Assembly (NCBI GenBank): GCA_964389475.1
Contig: CAYMFD010000072.1
Location: 1 to 19,790 of the forward strand
Reading direction: 5' to 3'
Source of the DNA: CAYMFD01 sp964389475
GTDB taxonomy: Bacteria > Bacteroidota > Bacteroidia > Chitinophagales > Saprospiraceae
DNA length: 19,790 nt
Shown here: positions 8,225 through 15,594 of the stretch, piece after piece
How the letters are laid out: each line of letters begins with the position of its first letter
How positions within the stretch are numbered: the stretch's first letter is position 1
The notes under the pieces: model-generated
What the model saw: the letters and a program-made list of their open reading frames with translations, nothing else
The model's database searches: none
Told to the model about the DNA's origin: nothing
Position numbers and translations under genes: made by a program

Positions 8225-9338
8225 TGGAGGAGGTACCGGCGGGCACATCTTTCCCGCCATTGCTATCGCTGACAAGATCATGGAGCGATGGCCTGATGCG
8301 TCGATCAAGTTTATCGGGGCTCAGGGTCGTATGGAGATGCACCGTGTGCCTGCTGCTGGCTACGATATCGAAGGACTATGGATCAGCGGTCTCCAGCGTA
8401 GGCTCACACTAGACAACCTATCCTGGCCCTTTAAGGTGGTATCCAGCCTCGTTAAGGCTCGATCTATCATCGCTAAGTTTAAGCCAGATGTCGTCATCGG
8501 TGTAGGTGGCTATGCCAGTGGTCCAGCTCTCAAGGCAGCGGCCCTTGCTGGAGTGCCTACCCTCATACAAGAACAAAACAGTTACCCAGGAATCACCAAT
8601 AAGCTACTCGCCAAATCAGCCGACCGTATATGTGTCGCCTATGCGGGTATGGATAGGTGGTTCGCGGCAGATAAGACCGTGCAAACAGGCAATCCTGTGC
8701 GGTCGGACATGATCGACATCAGGATTGACCGGGCTGCTGCGGTGGCTACCTTTGGCCTAGATCCTAGCAAGGCGACCGTACTAGTGACGGGCGGTAGCTT
8801 AGGTGCTAGGACACTTAACCAGTCCCTAGCAGTGGCGGTCGACCAGATAGCTGCTCGTGCAGATGTCAACATTATCTGGCAGGCGGGTAAGTACTACATC
8901 GACGAGTACAGCAAGTCGGCAACGGCAGCACTAGACCACGTGACAGTACTTCCTTTTATCAAAGATATGAGGGCGGCCTATGCGGCTGCAGACCTAGTAG
9001 TATGTCGTGCGGGTGCTCTCACCATCAGCGAACTCGCTATAGTAGGCAAACCATCTATCTTAGTGCCTAGCCCCAATGTAGCAGAAGACCACCAGACTAA
9101 GAATGCGATGGCCCTTGTGGATGCAGGTGCCGCCATGATCGTACGAGATGATGTCGCTGTGCAGCAGATGGTCAGCGAGATGTATCGCCTGATCGATGAC
9201 GAAGAGCTGCGAAAGCGTATTGTCGATAATATTGCCGGTTTTGCCAGACCACAGGCTACGACGGATATCGTTGATGAGGTGGCACAGATCGCAAAATCTA
9301 CTTTTACTAATAATGGCCTCACAGCCCAAATATCATAG
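8208..9338 (+). CDS. murG: Lipid II synthase (UDP-GlcNAc transferase) MurG
   Basis: This peripheral membrane GT28 glycosyltransferase adds GlcNAc to lipid I to give lipid II. It has 376 residues, slightly longer than the usual 355-365. The N-terminal loop GGTGGH is at 8-13, followed by GVGGYASGPA, QEQNSYPGITNK (about 122), the TGGSLGA loop near 196 and the donor-binding CRAGALTISE with Glu275. The ATG at 8208 lies inside the end of ftsW (17-nt overlap). The stop TAG at 9336-9338 is followed after two bases by the proposed murC start. The last dozen or so residues are poorly conserved. Confidence 0.97.
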   Translation: MRAIISGGGTGGHIFPAIAIADKIMERWPDASIKFIGAQGRMEMHRVPAAGYDIEGLWISGLQRRLTLDNLSWPFKVVSSLVKARSIIAKFKPDVVIGVGGYASGPALKAAALAGVPTLIQEQNSYPGITNKLLAKSADRICVAYAGMDRWFAADKTVQTGNPVRSDMIDIRIDRAAAVATFGLDPSKATVLVTGGSLGARTLNQSLAVAVDQIAARADVNIIWQAGKYYIDEYSKSATAALDHVTVLPFIKDMRAAYAAADLVVCRAGALTISELAIVGKPSILVPSPNVAEDHQTKNAMALVDAGAAMIVRDDVAVQQMVSEMYRLIDDEELRKRIVDNIAGFARPQATTDIVDEVAQIAKSTFTNNGLTAQIS

Positions 9339-9340
9339 TT

Positions 9341-10720
9341 ATCACTAAGCAGCAGCACATATACTTCATCGGTATCGGAGGCATAGGCATGTCCGCACTA
9401 GCTCGCTATTATCATAAGTCGGGCTGGAAGGTCACTGGTTATGATAGAGCGGAGACGGACCTGACCAGGTCGCTCGTAGATGAGGGTATCGCCGTATCCT
9501 ATGTCGATACGGTAGATGATGTAGACCACGAGGCTGCTTTAGTTGTTTATACGCCGGCTATACCTAGTGACAATGTTCAGCTGGTATTCTATCGAGACAA
9601 GGGATATACCGTCATCAAGCGATCAGAGGCACTGGGTGCTCTCAGCAAGGAGCAGTATACGATAGCGATCGCTGGTACACATGGTAAGACGACCACATCT
9701 AGCATGCTAGCCTATATCATGCATGAGGCTGAGACTGGGGTTTCGGCTTTCCTGGGTGGGGTGCTGGCAGACTATGGCAGCAATTTTATAGCGGGGTCAG
9801 GCGATAAGATCATCGTCGAGGCAGACGAGTACGACCGTAGTTTCTTGACATTGCGACCCGATGTGGCTGCGATCATGAGCATGGATCCTGACCACCTTGA
9901 TATATACAGCAGCCACCACGACATGCTCGAAGCCTTTAAGGCATTTACTGATCGCATCAAGCGTAAGGGACTGCTACTCCTATCGGACAGGCATACCCAT
10001 CACTTGAGTCGCTCATGGCAGAATATCCTCAAGCGCAAGGATATCATCGGGCTATCCTTTGGGCTAGAAAATACAGCCAATATCCAAGCACTTAACATCA
10101 GAGTAGAGGACGGCTTTACGGTTTTTGACTATCAAGCTCACGAAAACTACATCGCAGACTTTAAGATGCGGCTGCCTGGCACTCACAATATCGAGAATGC
10201 ACTGGTAGCTATATCTATAGCCATATACGAAGGCGTACCTGTGGAGCAGATCGCCAAGTCACTAGCTAGTTTCGGCGGTATCAAGCGTAGGTGGGAGCGG
10301 GTAGTCGAAAGTGATAAGGTGGTATACATAGATGACTATGCACATCATCCTACCGAGGTAGAGGCTGCGATTACTGCGGCTAGGGGATTATATCCAGACC
10401 GCCACCTCACGGTTGTTTTTCAGCCACACCTGTATAGTCGTACACGAGACTTCGCTGCAGACTTTGGCAAGGTGCTGCAGATGGCAGATACGGCTATACT
10501 ATGCGATATATACCCTGCTAGAGAGGAGGCGATAGACGGTGTGACGAGTGAGCTCATAGCTTCGCATATGCCTGGTGATGTGCCATGTATGCACAAAGAT
10601 GAGGTCGTCGACTACCTAGGTAAGCTAGACCTCGATGTCGTGATGACGCTAGGCGCGGGCGATATAGATACGTGTGTCCCATTGATCAAAAAGATGATAA
10701 AGGATGGCGAAGAGAAGTAA
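9341..10720 (+). CDS. murC: UDP-MurNAc:L-alanine ligase MurC, probable ATC start
   Basis: This cytoplasmic ligase performs the first peptide step, adding L-alanine to UDP-MurNAc. The first in-frame ATG (9389) falls on the Met of the essential loop GIGGIGM and would delete most of it. Upstream the frame is open to a TAA at 9311-9313 with no ATG, GTG or TTG. ATC at 9341 gives MTKQQHIYFIGIGGIGM, the expected MurC N-terminus, and 459 residues. It sits 2 nt after the murG stop, the same spacing as between mraY and murD. ATA at 9335 is an alternative. Other motifs are the P-loop AGTHGKTTT (Lys116), EADEYDRSF, MDPDHLDIY, DDYAHHPTE and FQPHLYSRT. The end overlaps ftsQ by 17 nt. Confidence 0.94.
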   Translation: MTKQQHIYFIGIGGIGMSALARYYHKSGWKVTGYDRAETDLTRSLVDEGIAVSYVDTVDDVDHEAALVVYTPAIPSDNVQLVFYRDKGYTVIKRSEALGALSKEQYTIAIAGTHGKTTTSSMLAYIMHEAETGVSAFLGGVLADYGSNFIAGSGDKIIVEADEYDRSFLTLRPDVAAIMSMDPDHLDIYSSHHDMLEAFKAFTDRIKRKGLLLLSDRHTHHLSRSWQNILKRKDIIGLSFGLENTANIQALNIRVEDGFTVFDYQAHENYIADFKMRLPGTHNIENALVAISIAIYEGVPVEQIAKSLASFGGIKRRWERVVESDKVVYIDDYAHHPTEVEAAITAARGLYPDRHLTVVFQPHLYSRTRDFAADFGKVLQMADTAILCDIYPAREEAIDGVTSELIASHMPGDVPCMHKDEVVDYLGKLDLDVVMTLGAGDIDTCVPLIKKMIKDGEEK

Positions 10721-11495
10721 GAGTAAACGAAATATAAACGTCAAGTCCTTCGTCCTATGGTCGCTATTGCTAGCGGGTATTGCTGGCCTACTATGGTTGT
10801 CGATACAGCGTAAGAAAGATGCTAATCTGGCCAAGGTCTATGTCTCTATCCATAAGGTAGAGTCGGAGGACTATGTCGTTAGTCAAGATGACGTGGTAGC
10901 TATCGTGGAGGCGTACCTAGGCTTTGACCTGGGTGCTACGGTAGTCGGTGACTTGCAGTTGCGAGGTATCGAGCAGAGACTACTACAAGACCCTAGAGTA
11001 GAGCGAGCCGAGCTATATCTAGACAGCAATGACCGTCTACACATATACGTGCAGCAGCGAGATCCGCTACTACGTGTCAAGGGAGCATCCGTCGATTACT
11101 ACATAGGTGGTGACGGTAAGGCAATCGTTAGTTCGGCTGCTAGACCTGCACGAGTACCCATCGTTACGGGGTACAACAGAGAGCTGCCCCTTAATTTTCC
11201 TAATAACGAAGAGCCTACCATCCTCAATGATGTCTATGTGATGGCTAGTGCTGCTGCAGATGATGTGTTTTTGTCAGCCCTCGTGGAGCAGTACCACATC
11301 GATGAGCACGATGAGGTGTGGCTCATACCCAAGGTCGGGCAGGAGAAACTGCTAGTGGGTAACGCTGAGGAGCTGGACGATAGACTTACCCGTCTCAAGG
11401 CGGTCTACCAGGAAGGTATGCGGGCCATCGGCAATGATCAGTATGCCGAACTTCACTTCAAGTGGAAGGGACAGGTTACCCGAGTCGCTAAGTAA
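10704..11495 (+). CDS. ftsQ: Cell division protein FtsQ
   Basis: This bitopic divisome protein links FtsL to the rest of the division complex. It has 263 residues: a basic cytoplasmic start (MAKRSKSKRN), one membrane helix at about 15-34, and a periplasmic part with a POTRA-like segment (about 45-120, including RLLQDPRVERAELYLDSNDRLHIYVQQRDPLLRV, split here by motif only) and a beta-rich C-terminal domain. The pattern of a predicted helix followed by DPRVERAEL and QRxPLLRV is typical of FtsQ/DivIB proteins in Bacteroidota. The order murC-ftsQ-ftsA-ftsZ supports the call. It starts within the last 17 nt of murC and is the last gene before a 192-nt gap. Confidence 0.92.
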   Translation: MAKRSKSKRNINVKSFVLWSLLLAGIAGLLWLSIQRKKDANLAKVYVSIHKVESEDYVVSQDDVVAIVEAYLGFDLGATVVGDLQLRGIEQRLLQDPRVERAELYLDSNDRLHIYVQQRDPLLRVKGASVDYYIGGDGKAIVSSAARPARVPIVTGYNRELPLNFPNNEEPTILNDVYVMASAAADDVFLSALVEQYHIDEHDEVWLIPKVGQEKLLVGNAEELDDRLTRLKAVYQEGMRAIGNDQYAELHFKWKGQVTRVAK

Positions 11496-11562
11496 GATAG
11501 AATCTCTAGGGGCAATATGTACTAATGTGATTATCAAGTACCTGCAAGTCTCACTGAGAAAT

Positions 11563-11600
11563 TAAATATTACATAATTACTTAATATGTAATATTTTTTT
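11563..11600 (+). terminator. AT-rich terminator-like hairpin between ftsQ and ftsA
   Basis: Arms 11564-11575 and 11585-11596 pair perfectly over 12 bp around a 9-nt loop, and the T-run extends to 11600 (seven T in all, three of them in the stem). The stem contains a single G-C pair, so it is weaker than a textbook terminator and might act as an attenuator or a protein site. It follows ftsQ by 68 nt. Confidence 0.45.
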
Positions 11601-11631
11601 CGCACATTTACACCAAGAATAAGAAAACTAT

Positions 11632-11670
11632 ACCTGGCCAACTGTCGCGCAGTTGCACACTGAGTCAGGT
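11632..11670 (+). promoter_or_regulatory. Nested stem-loop in the ftsA leader
   Basis: Inner arms CAACTG (11639-11644) and CAGTTG (11650-11655) close a TCGCG loop; outer arms ACCTG (11632-11636) and CAGGT (11666-11670) enclose it. The element lies 17 nt before the ftsA ATG and downstream of the AT-rich hairpin. A role in control of ftsA-ftsZ expression is inferred only from position. Confidence 0.35.
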
Positions 11671-11687
11671 CAAATGAGTAAGAGACT

Positions 11688-13073
11688 ATGAGTTATCAGG
11701 ATAAAGTGGGACGCATCGCCGTGGCATTAGACATAGGTACGACCAAGGTCTGCGCCATTGCCGGTAGGCTCAATGAGTACGGTAAGATAGAGGTCTTGGG
11801 TATGGGGCGAGTCCGCTCCGAGGGAGTATCTAGAGGCGTCGTCTCCAATATAGATAAGACCGTCCGTGCCATCAGCCAAGCTGTCGATATGGCACAGCAG
11901 GCGAGTGGTTACAAGTTTAAGAAAGTACACGTAGGTATTGCAGGTAAGCACATCAAGAGCTTGCACCACCACGGTCTGCTCGTTCGTCATAATAGTAATG
12001 ATGAGATCAACCAAGGTGACGTCGATCGACTGATCAAGGATATGTACAAGCTGGTCCTACCTCCAGGTGATACGATCCTACACGTTATCCCGCAAGAGTT
12101 TACTGTAGATGATGAGCAGGGTATCGCAGATCCCATAGGTATGTCAGGTGTACGACTAGAGGCTAACTTCCATATCATAACTGGCCAGGATAGTGCCAGT
12201 AGTAATATCGAACGCTGCGTAGTCAAGTCAGGCCTGCAGACCAGCGAGATCACCCTAGAGCCTATGGCATCTAGTGAGGCGGTACTTACTGTCGAGGAGA
12301 AAGAGGCAGGTGTTGTACTCGTAGACATAGGCGGCGGTACGACGGACATCACGATCTTTAAAGAGGGACTAATCCGTCATACTTGTGTGATCCCATTCGG
12401 TGGTAATGTTATCACTAAGGATATACAAGAGGGATGTACCGTACTACACGATCAGGCAGAGAAGCTCAAGCAGCGATTCGGTGCGGCACTAGCGGAGGAG
12501 ATATACGACAATAAGATTATCACGGTTCCTGGTTTTAAAGGACGTGAGCCTAAGGAGGTGTCAGAGCGAAATCTCGCCAGAATCATCCAGGCTAGGGTAG
12601 AGGAAATCTTCGACTACATCATGTGGGAGATCAGACGGTCAGGTTATGAAAATAAACTGTTCGCTGGTATCGTCTTGACGGGTGGTGGATCGCTACTTAA
12701 GTTTATCGACTTACTATCAGAGGAGCATACGGGTATGGCGACACGTATAGGCATGCCTGTAGACCATCTAGCACATGGCTATAGCAAAGATCTAGCGAGT
12801 CCTATTTATGCGACCGCTGTAGGTCTAGTCAAGAAGGCTATAGATGATATGACGGACGATATATCATTCGTAGAGGGTGAGGTTATAGAATCGACGCCTG
12901 AGGTACTAGATGATACGATCGAAGAAGGTGGTACTACCGTCGATGCAGACGTGGCAGACGCTGACGCAGAGGCCGGCGCTGACGACAATGAGCCCAAAGG
13001 GCCGTCGGCAATGGATAAGTTCTACCAGTTCGTCAAGGACTTATTTGACCCTACGCCGGACAGTGACTTTTAG
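11688..13073 (+). CDS. ftsA: Cell division protein FtsA
   Basis: This actin-like ATPase tethers FtsZ filaments to the membrane and recruits later division proteins. It has 461 residues. It begins with an actin-fold phosphate loop (ALDIGTTKVCAIAG), followed by the 1C domain and the second phosphate motif GGGTTD at 215-220 (VVLVDIGGGTTDITIF), then the adenosine motif TGGGSLL. A very acidic linker spans about 385-440. The C-terminal amphipathic membrane-targeting helix is MDKFYQFVKDLF, starting at Met442. Long acidic linkers before this helix are common in Bacteroidota FtsA. The ATG at 11688 overlaps a five-codon upstream reading frame by ATGA. ftsZ follows after 53 nt and is probably cotranscribed. 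Confidence 0.96.
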   Translation: MSYQDKVGRIAVALDIGTTKVCAIAGRLNEYGKIEVLGMGRVRSEGVSRGVVSNIDKTVRAISQAVDMAQQASGYKFKKVHVGIAGKHIKSLHHHGLLVRHNSNDEINQGDVDRLIKDMYKLVLPPGDTILHVIPQEFTVDDEQGIADPIGMSGVRLEANFHIITGQDSASSNIERCVVKSGLQTSEITLEPMASSEAVLTVEEKEAGVVLVDIGGGTTDITIFKEGLIRHTCVIPFGGNVITKDIQEGCTVLHDQAEKLKQRFGAALAEEIYDNKIITVPGFKGREPKEVSERNLARIIQARVEEIFDYIMWEIRRSGYENKLFAGIVLTGGGSLLKFIDLLSEEHTGMATRIGMPVDHLAHGYSKDLASPIYATAVGLVKKAIDDMTDDISFVEGEVIESTPEVLDDTIEEGGTTVDADVADADAEAGADDNEPKGPSAMDKFYQFVKDLFDPTPDSDF

Positions 13074-13126
13074 TAGACGACGACTCAATTAACAACTCGA
13101 CCAAGAACAATTAAAATATATAGACG

Positions 13127-14551
13127 ATGTCAGATATGCTATTTGATTTGCCAAAGCAATCTAGTTCGATTATCAAGGTAGTAGGTGTCGGCGGTGGCGG
13201 CGGTAACGCTGTTGCACACATGGTTCAGCAAGGTATTAATGGGGTGGATTTTGCGATATGCAACACCGATCAGCAAGCACTAGACGCTAGTCCTGTTGAT
13301 ATCAAGATACAGCTAGGACCTTCGCTTACGGAGGGACGTGGTGCCGGTAGCAAGCCTGAGATGGGTAAGCAGTCGTGTATCGAGAGTATCGAAGATGTAA
13401 GACGATTCTTAAACGATGGTACCAAGATGCTATTCATCACAGCTGGTATGGGCGGTGGTACAGGTACAGGTGCAGCTCCTATCATAGCCAAAGTAGCCAA
13501 GGAGATGGATATCCTGACCGTAGCTATAGTCACCCTACCATTTAAGTTTGAGGGTATCCGTAGAAAGAGACAGGCGCTAGAAGGTCTCGAAAACCTAAAG
13601 AAGAGTGTCGATAGCATCCTCGTCATCAGCAATGATAAGATGCGAGAAGTGTATGGTAACCTTGAGTTATCAAAAGCCTTCTCTCAGGCAGATAATATAT
13701 TGACGACAGCGGCCAAGGGTATCGCTGAGATCATCACAGTACCAGGCTACATCAATGTCGATTTCGAAGATGTCAATACTGTTATGAAGGACACAGGCGT
13801 CGCCATCATGGGTAGCGCTGTGGCTGAGGGCGAAGAGCGAGCTCACAAGGCTATACGAACGGCCATGAATAGTCCTCTCCTAGAGGATAACGATATACGT
13901 GGGGCCCAGCACATTTTACTCAATATCACTTCAGGTGGTAAGGAGGTCACCATGGACGAGATCGGTGAGATCACGGACTATGTACAAGAGGAGGCAGGTC
14001 ACGGTACAGATATGATCTGGGGTAACTGCTATGACGAGTCACTAGGTGATAAGCTCATGGTCACAGTTATCGCTACAGGCTTTAAAGAGGGCAACAAACT
14101 GCACACCGATAAGACTGTAACTAATCAAGTAAAGAAGGTCAGCCTAGAAGAGTCTGCCTACGATATAGGTCTTACAGAGGGCGAGGATACCGTCCATGTA
14201 GATTTCGATACGGATGATGTCAAGCGTACTGTCGAGACCATAGGAGTAAGCCGTGACACGGTTATAGACCTAGACGATGTAGAGCGACAGCAAGAAGATC
14301 GTAGACGCAAGCATGAGTTTGAGAAGCAACGTCGCGAGTCACTACGACGTCGAAGTAGTGTGGCCCTAGACAGTCCTCAGACAGTGATGGATCTAGAGAG
14401 TGAGCCGGCATACAAGAGACGTCAGGTACAACTCGACTCTGTAGATACTGGGTCAGAAGGTATGTCCCACTCTACAACCTCTCTCGGCTTCGATGCTAGT
14501 GGTGAGCCCATCGTCAGAGACAACTCGTATCTGACCGGTAAGGTGGATTAG
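13127..14551 (+). CDS. ftsZ: Cell division GTPase FtsZ
   Basis: This tubulin homologue polymerises into the Z-ring. Of its 474 residues, the first 320 or so form the GTPase core: GVGGGGGNAV near 20, the tubulin signature GGGTGTG at 109-115, and the T7 synergy loop NVDFEDV from Asn210 with Asp212 and Asp215. A long variable linker follows, very rich in Arg, Glu and Asp (about 375-430). The C-terminal conserved peptide region contains EPAYKRRQV and ends in NSYLTGKVD, close to the tail of Bacteroidota FtsZ, which contacts FtsA. The start is preceded by an A/T-rich stretch with no Shine-Dalgarno site. A strong terminator lies 27 nt after the stop, closing the dcw cluster. Confidence 0.98.
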   Translation: MSDMLFDLPKQSSSIIKVVGVGGGGGNAVAHMVQQGINGVDFAICNTDQQALDASPVDIKIQLGPSLTEGRGAGSKPEMGKQSCIESIEDVRRFLNDGTKMLFITAGMGGGTGTGAAPIIAKVAKEMDILTVAIVTLPFKFEGIRRKRQALEGLENLKKSVDSILVISNDKMREVYGNLELSKAFSQADNILTTAAKGIAEIITVPGYINVDFEDVNTVMKDTGVAIMGSAVAEGEERAHKAIRTAMNSPLLEDNDIRGAQHILLNITSGGKEVTMDEIGEITDYVQEEAGHGTDMIWGNCYDESLGDKLMVTVIATGFKEGNKLHTDKTVTNQVKKVSLEESAYDIGLTEGEDTVHVDFDTDDVKRTVETIGVSRDTVIDLDDVERQQEDRRRKHEFEKQRRESLRRRSSVALDSPQTVMDLESEPAYKRRQVQLDSVDTGSEGMSHSTTSLGFDASGEPIVRDNSYLTGKVD

Positions 14552-14578
14552 TCATCCAGTAATTAGAAACGAAATATG

Positions 14579-14609
14579 AAAAGCCCGAGGTCACTGATCT
14601 TGGGCTTTT
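14579..14609 (+). terminator. Intrinsic terminator after ftsZ
   Basis: Arms 14579-14592 and 14596-14609 form a 14-bp stem (two G-U pairs) with an ACT loop. The core is AAAAGCCC/GGGCTTTT, so the stem ends in TTTT, followed by CTGTTTG. The A-tract on the 5' side means it could work from both strands. Confidence 0.88.
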
Positions 14610-14630
14610 CTGTTTGTGTGCGGTTGAAAT

Positions 14631-14656
14631 TGGCTAAGAGTTATTGCTCTTAGTCA
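14631..14656. terminator. Second hairpin in the convergent ftsZ/OMP region
   Basis: Arms 14631-14640 and 14647-14656 pair over 10 bp (one G-U) around a TTATTG loop. There is only a short T-rich tail on either strand. It lies between convergent genes and could be a terminator for the minus-strand gene, but it sits 160 nt beyond that gene's stop. Confidence 0.35.
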
Positions 14657-14729
14657 GCTTTAGTAGAAAGCCTTGAAAAGAATAACCTATAGCTTGTTTT
14701 CAGTCCCTTGCGGTATACGCTTAGCGCAA

Positions 14730-14777
14730 CGAATCGACATTTGAGCGAATCGACAAATAAGCAAGTTGACAATAAAG
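14730..14777. repeat. Degenerate 16-bp tandem repeat, three units
   Basis: Units at 14730-14745, 14746-14761 and 14762-14777 share the pattern cgaatcgacaaataag with changes; each unit looks like two related 8-mers. The 206 nt between the ftsZ terminator and the minus-strand gene hold this repeat, the hairpin at 14631 and the copy at 14786, and no gene. Confidence 0.5.
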
Positions 14778-14785
14778 CTAAGACT

Positions 14786-14806
14786 CCAACAATGCCAATC
14801 ACGCTA
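14786..14806. repeat. Interspersed repeat, copy 1
   Basis: This 21-bp stretch (CCAACA..GCCAAT.ACGCTA) matches 18 of 21 bases at 15696-15716. It ends 9 nt before the stop codon of the minus-strand gene at 14816. A companion piece, AATAAGCAA.TTG, lies 8 nt upstream at 14756-14777. Confidence 0.5.
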
Positions 14807-14815
14807 GCAGTAGTC

Positions 14816-15391
14816 CTAGCTCTTCTGGTCCGCTGCCCACCGATATACACCAGTAAAGGCGACCGCGTTACTGTTTAGGTTTAGCCCTATCCTATGATTG
14901 GTAGTAGCTGTGCTGTTTCTACTACTTCTACTGTACCCATAGGATAACGATGGTATGGTCTCTATCCCTATCGAAAATGCCTCTGAAATACTGTACTGAA
15001 GACCTACTACATACCCAAGCGTAGCATTGATTTGGAGATTTGTTTGATTGTTGCTCAGGTCAGAAAATGTACCACCGAGGCCCACCTCTAGACCATGAAT
15101 CAACTGAAAGCGATCATTGAGTTCTCGTCGATTTTCAAGTCCTGTAAAGAACCCTGTTGAGAATTGACTTCGTGTATTATCACTACCTAGAAAGGAGAAA
15201 CCTGCATTACCTGTTATGAGTCTATATCGACGATACGTCGTCGCAGATTTTTGTTTCTTGTACATGAATTGGGTGTTGCCTAAGTCACCCAAACTTAGGG
15301 CTCTGATTGCGATTTCTTTATTCTGTGCCGCGAGTGATGTCGAGAGGAGTGTGGCTACAATGATGGTAGCTAGTACTTGTAAAGTCTTCAT
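14816..15391 (-). CDS. Predicted outer-membrane beta-barrel protein, family not identified
   Basis: The product has 191 residues and starts with a clear signal peptide (MKTLQVLATIIVATLLSTSLAAQ, cleavage likely near Ala21/Gln23). The rest alternates short hydrophobic and polar residues with many Gly, Ser, Asn and Tyr, for example FSTGFFTGLENR, HGLEVGLGGTFSDL, LGYVVGLQYSI and IGIETIPSLSYGYS, the usual look of small beta-barrel outer-membrane proteins of Bacteroidota. No enzyme motif is visible. It is convergent with ftsZ and is not part of the dcw unit. Its start codon lies in one arm of a 9-bp inverted repeat. Localisation is inferred from composition and signal peptide; a periplasmic beta-protein is possible. 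Confidence 0.72.
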   Translation of the reverse strand: MKTLQVLATIIVATLLSTSLAAQNKEIAIRALSLGDLGNTQFMYKKQKSATTYRRYRLITGNAGFSFLGSDNTRSQFSTGFFTGLENRRELNDRFQLIHGLEVGLGGTFSDLSNNQTNLQINATLGYVVGLQYSISEAFSIGIETIPSLSYGYSRSSRNSTATTNHRIGLNLNSNAVAFTGVYRWAADQKS

Positions 15392-15442
15392 AGTAGAGTT
15401 TGTTTTGGTTCAATCTCAAAACGAAGCAGTTGATCTACTATG
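15389..15442 (-). promoter_or_regulatory. 9-bp inverted repeat covering the OMP start codon
   Basis: CATAGTAGA at 15389-15397 and TCTACTATG at 15434-15442 are perfect reverse complements, 36 nt apart. In the minus-strand mRNA the second arm contains the AUG, so pairing would cover the start. No TAnnTTTG box was found upstream. Confidence 0.35.
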
Positions 15443-15594
15443 CTGCTGGTCAATTGGTTAAGGTGTCGTGAAATATTAGGGGATACTGTTAAGTAAGTTT
15501 AAGAGTAGGTCAATAAGCAAATTGGCAAAAGAAAACCTCTTTGTACGCTGTCAATCGCTGCTGAGGTCCGCCAAGAGTAGCGAGACTCTAGAGC
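15443..15594. other. Gene-free stretch left of the gap
   Basis: No convincing gene lies between the start of the minus-strand gene and the N run. It contains one repeat piece (15512-15531) and, near the gap edge, a small AGAGT/ACTCT inverted repeat. Sequence at an assembly break is often repetitive, which would fit, but no copy of 15532-15594 is present elsewhere in this window. Confidence 0.4.
15512..15531. repeat. Interspersed repeat piece left of the gap
   Basis: AATAAGCAAATTGGCAAAAG resembles 14756-14777, with two substitutions and a two-base deletion. Together with 15696-15716 it repeats the order of elements seen before the stop of the minus-strand gene at 14816. Confidence 0.4.

Noticed and set aside
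9389..9391. ATG 9389 as the murC start
   Set aside because: It would delete GIGGIG of the essential nucleotide-binding loop, which is plainly encoded upstream.
14730..14777. CRISPR array
   Set aside because: The units follow one another directly with no unique spacers and are only 16 bp long.
14650..14850. 66-codon minus-strand frame beyond the outer-membrane gene
   Set aside because: Runs through the intergenic repeats and partly overlaps the real gene in another frame; no protein features beyond chance hydrophobicity.
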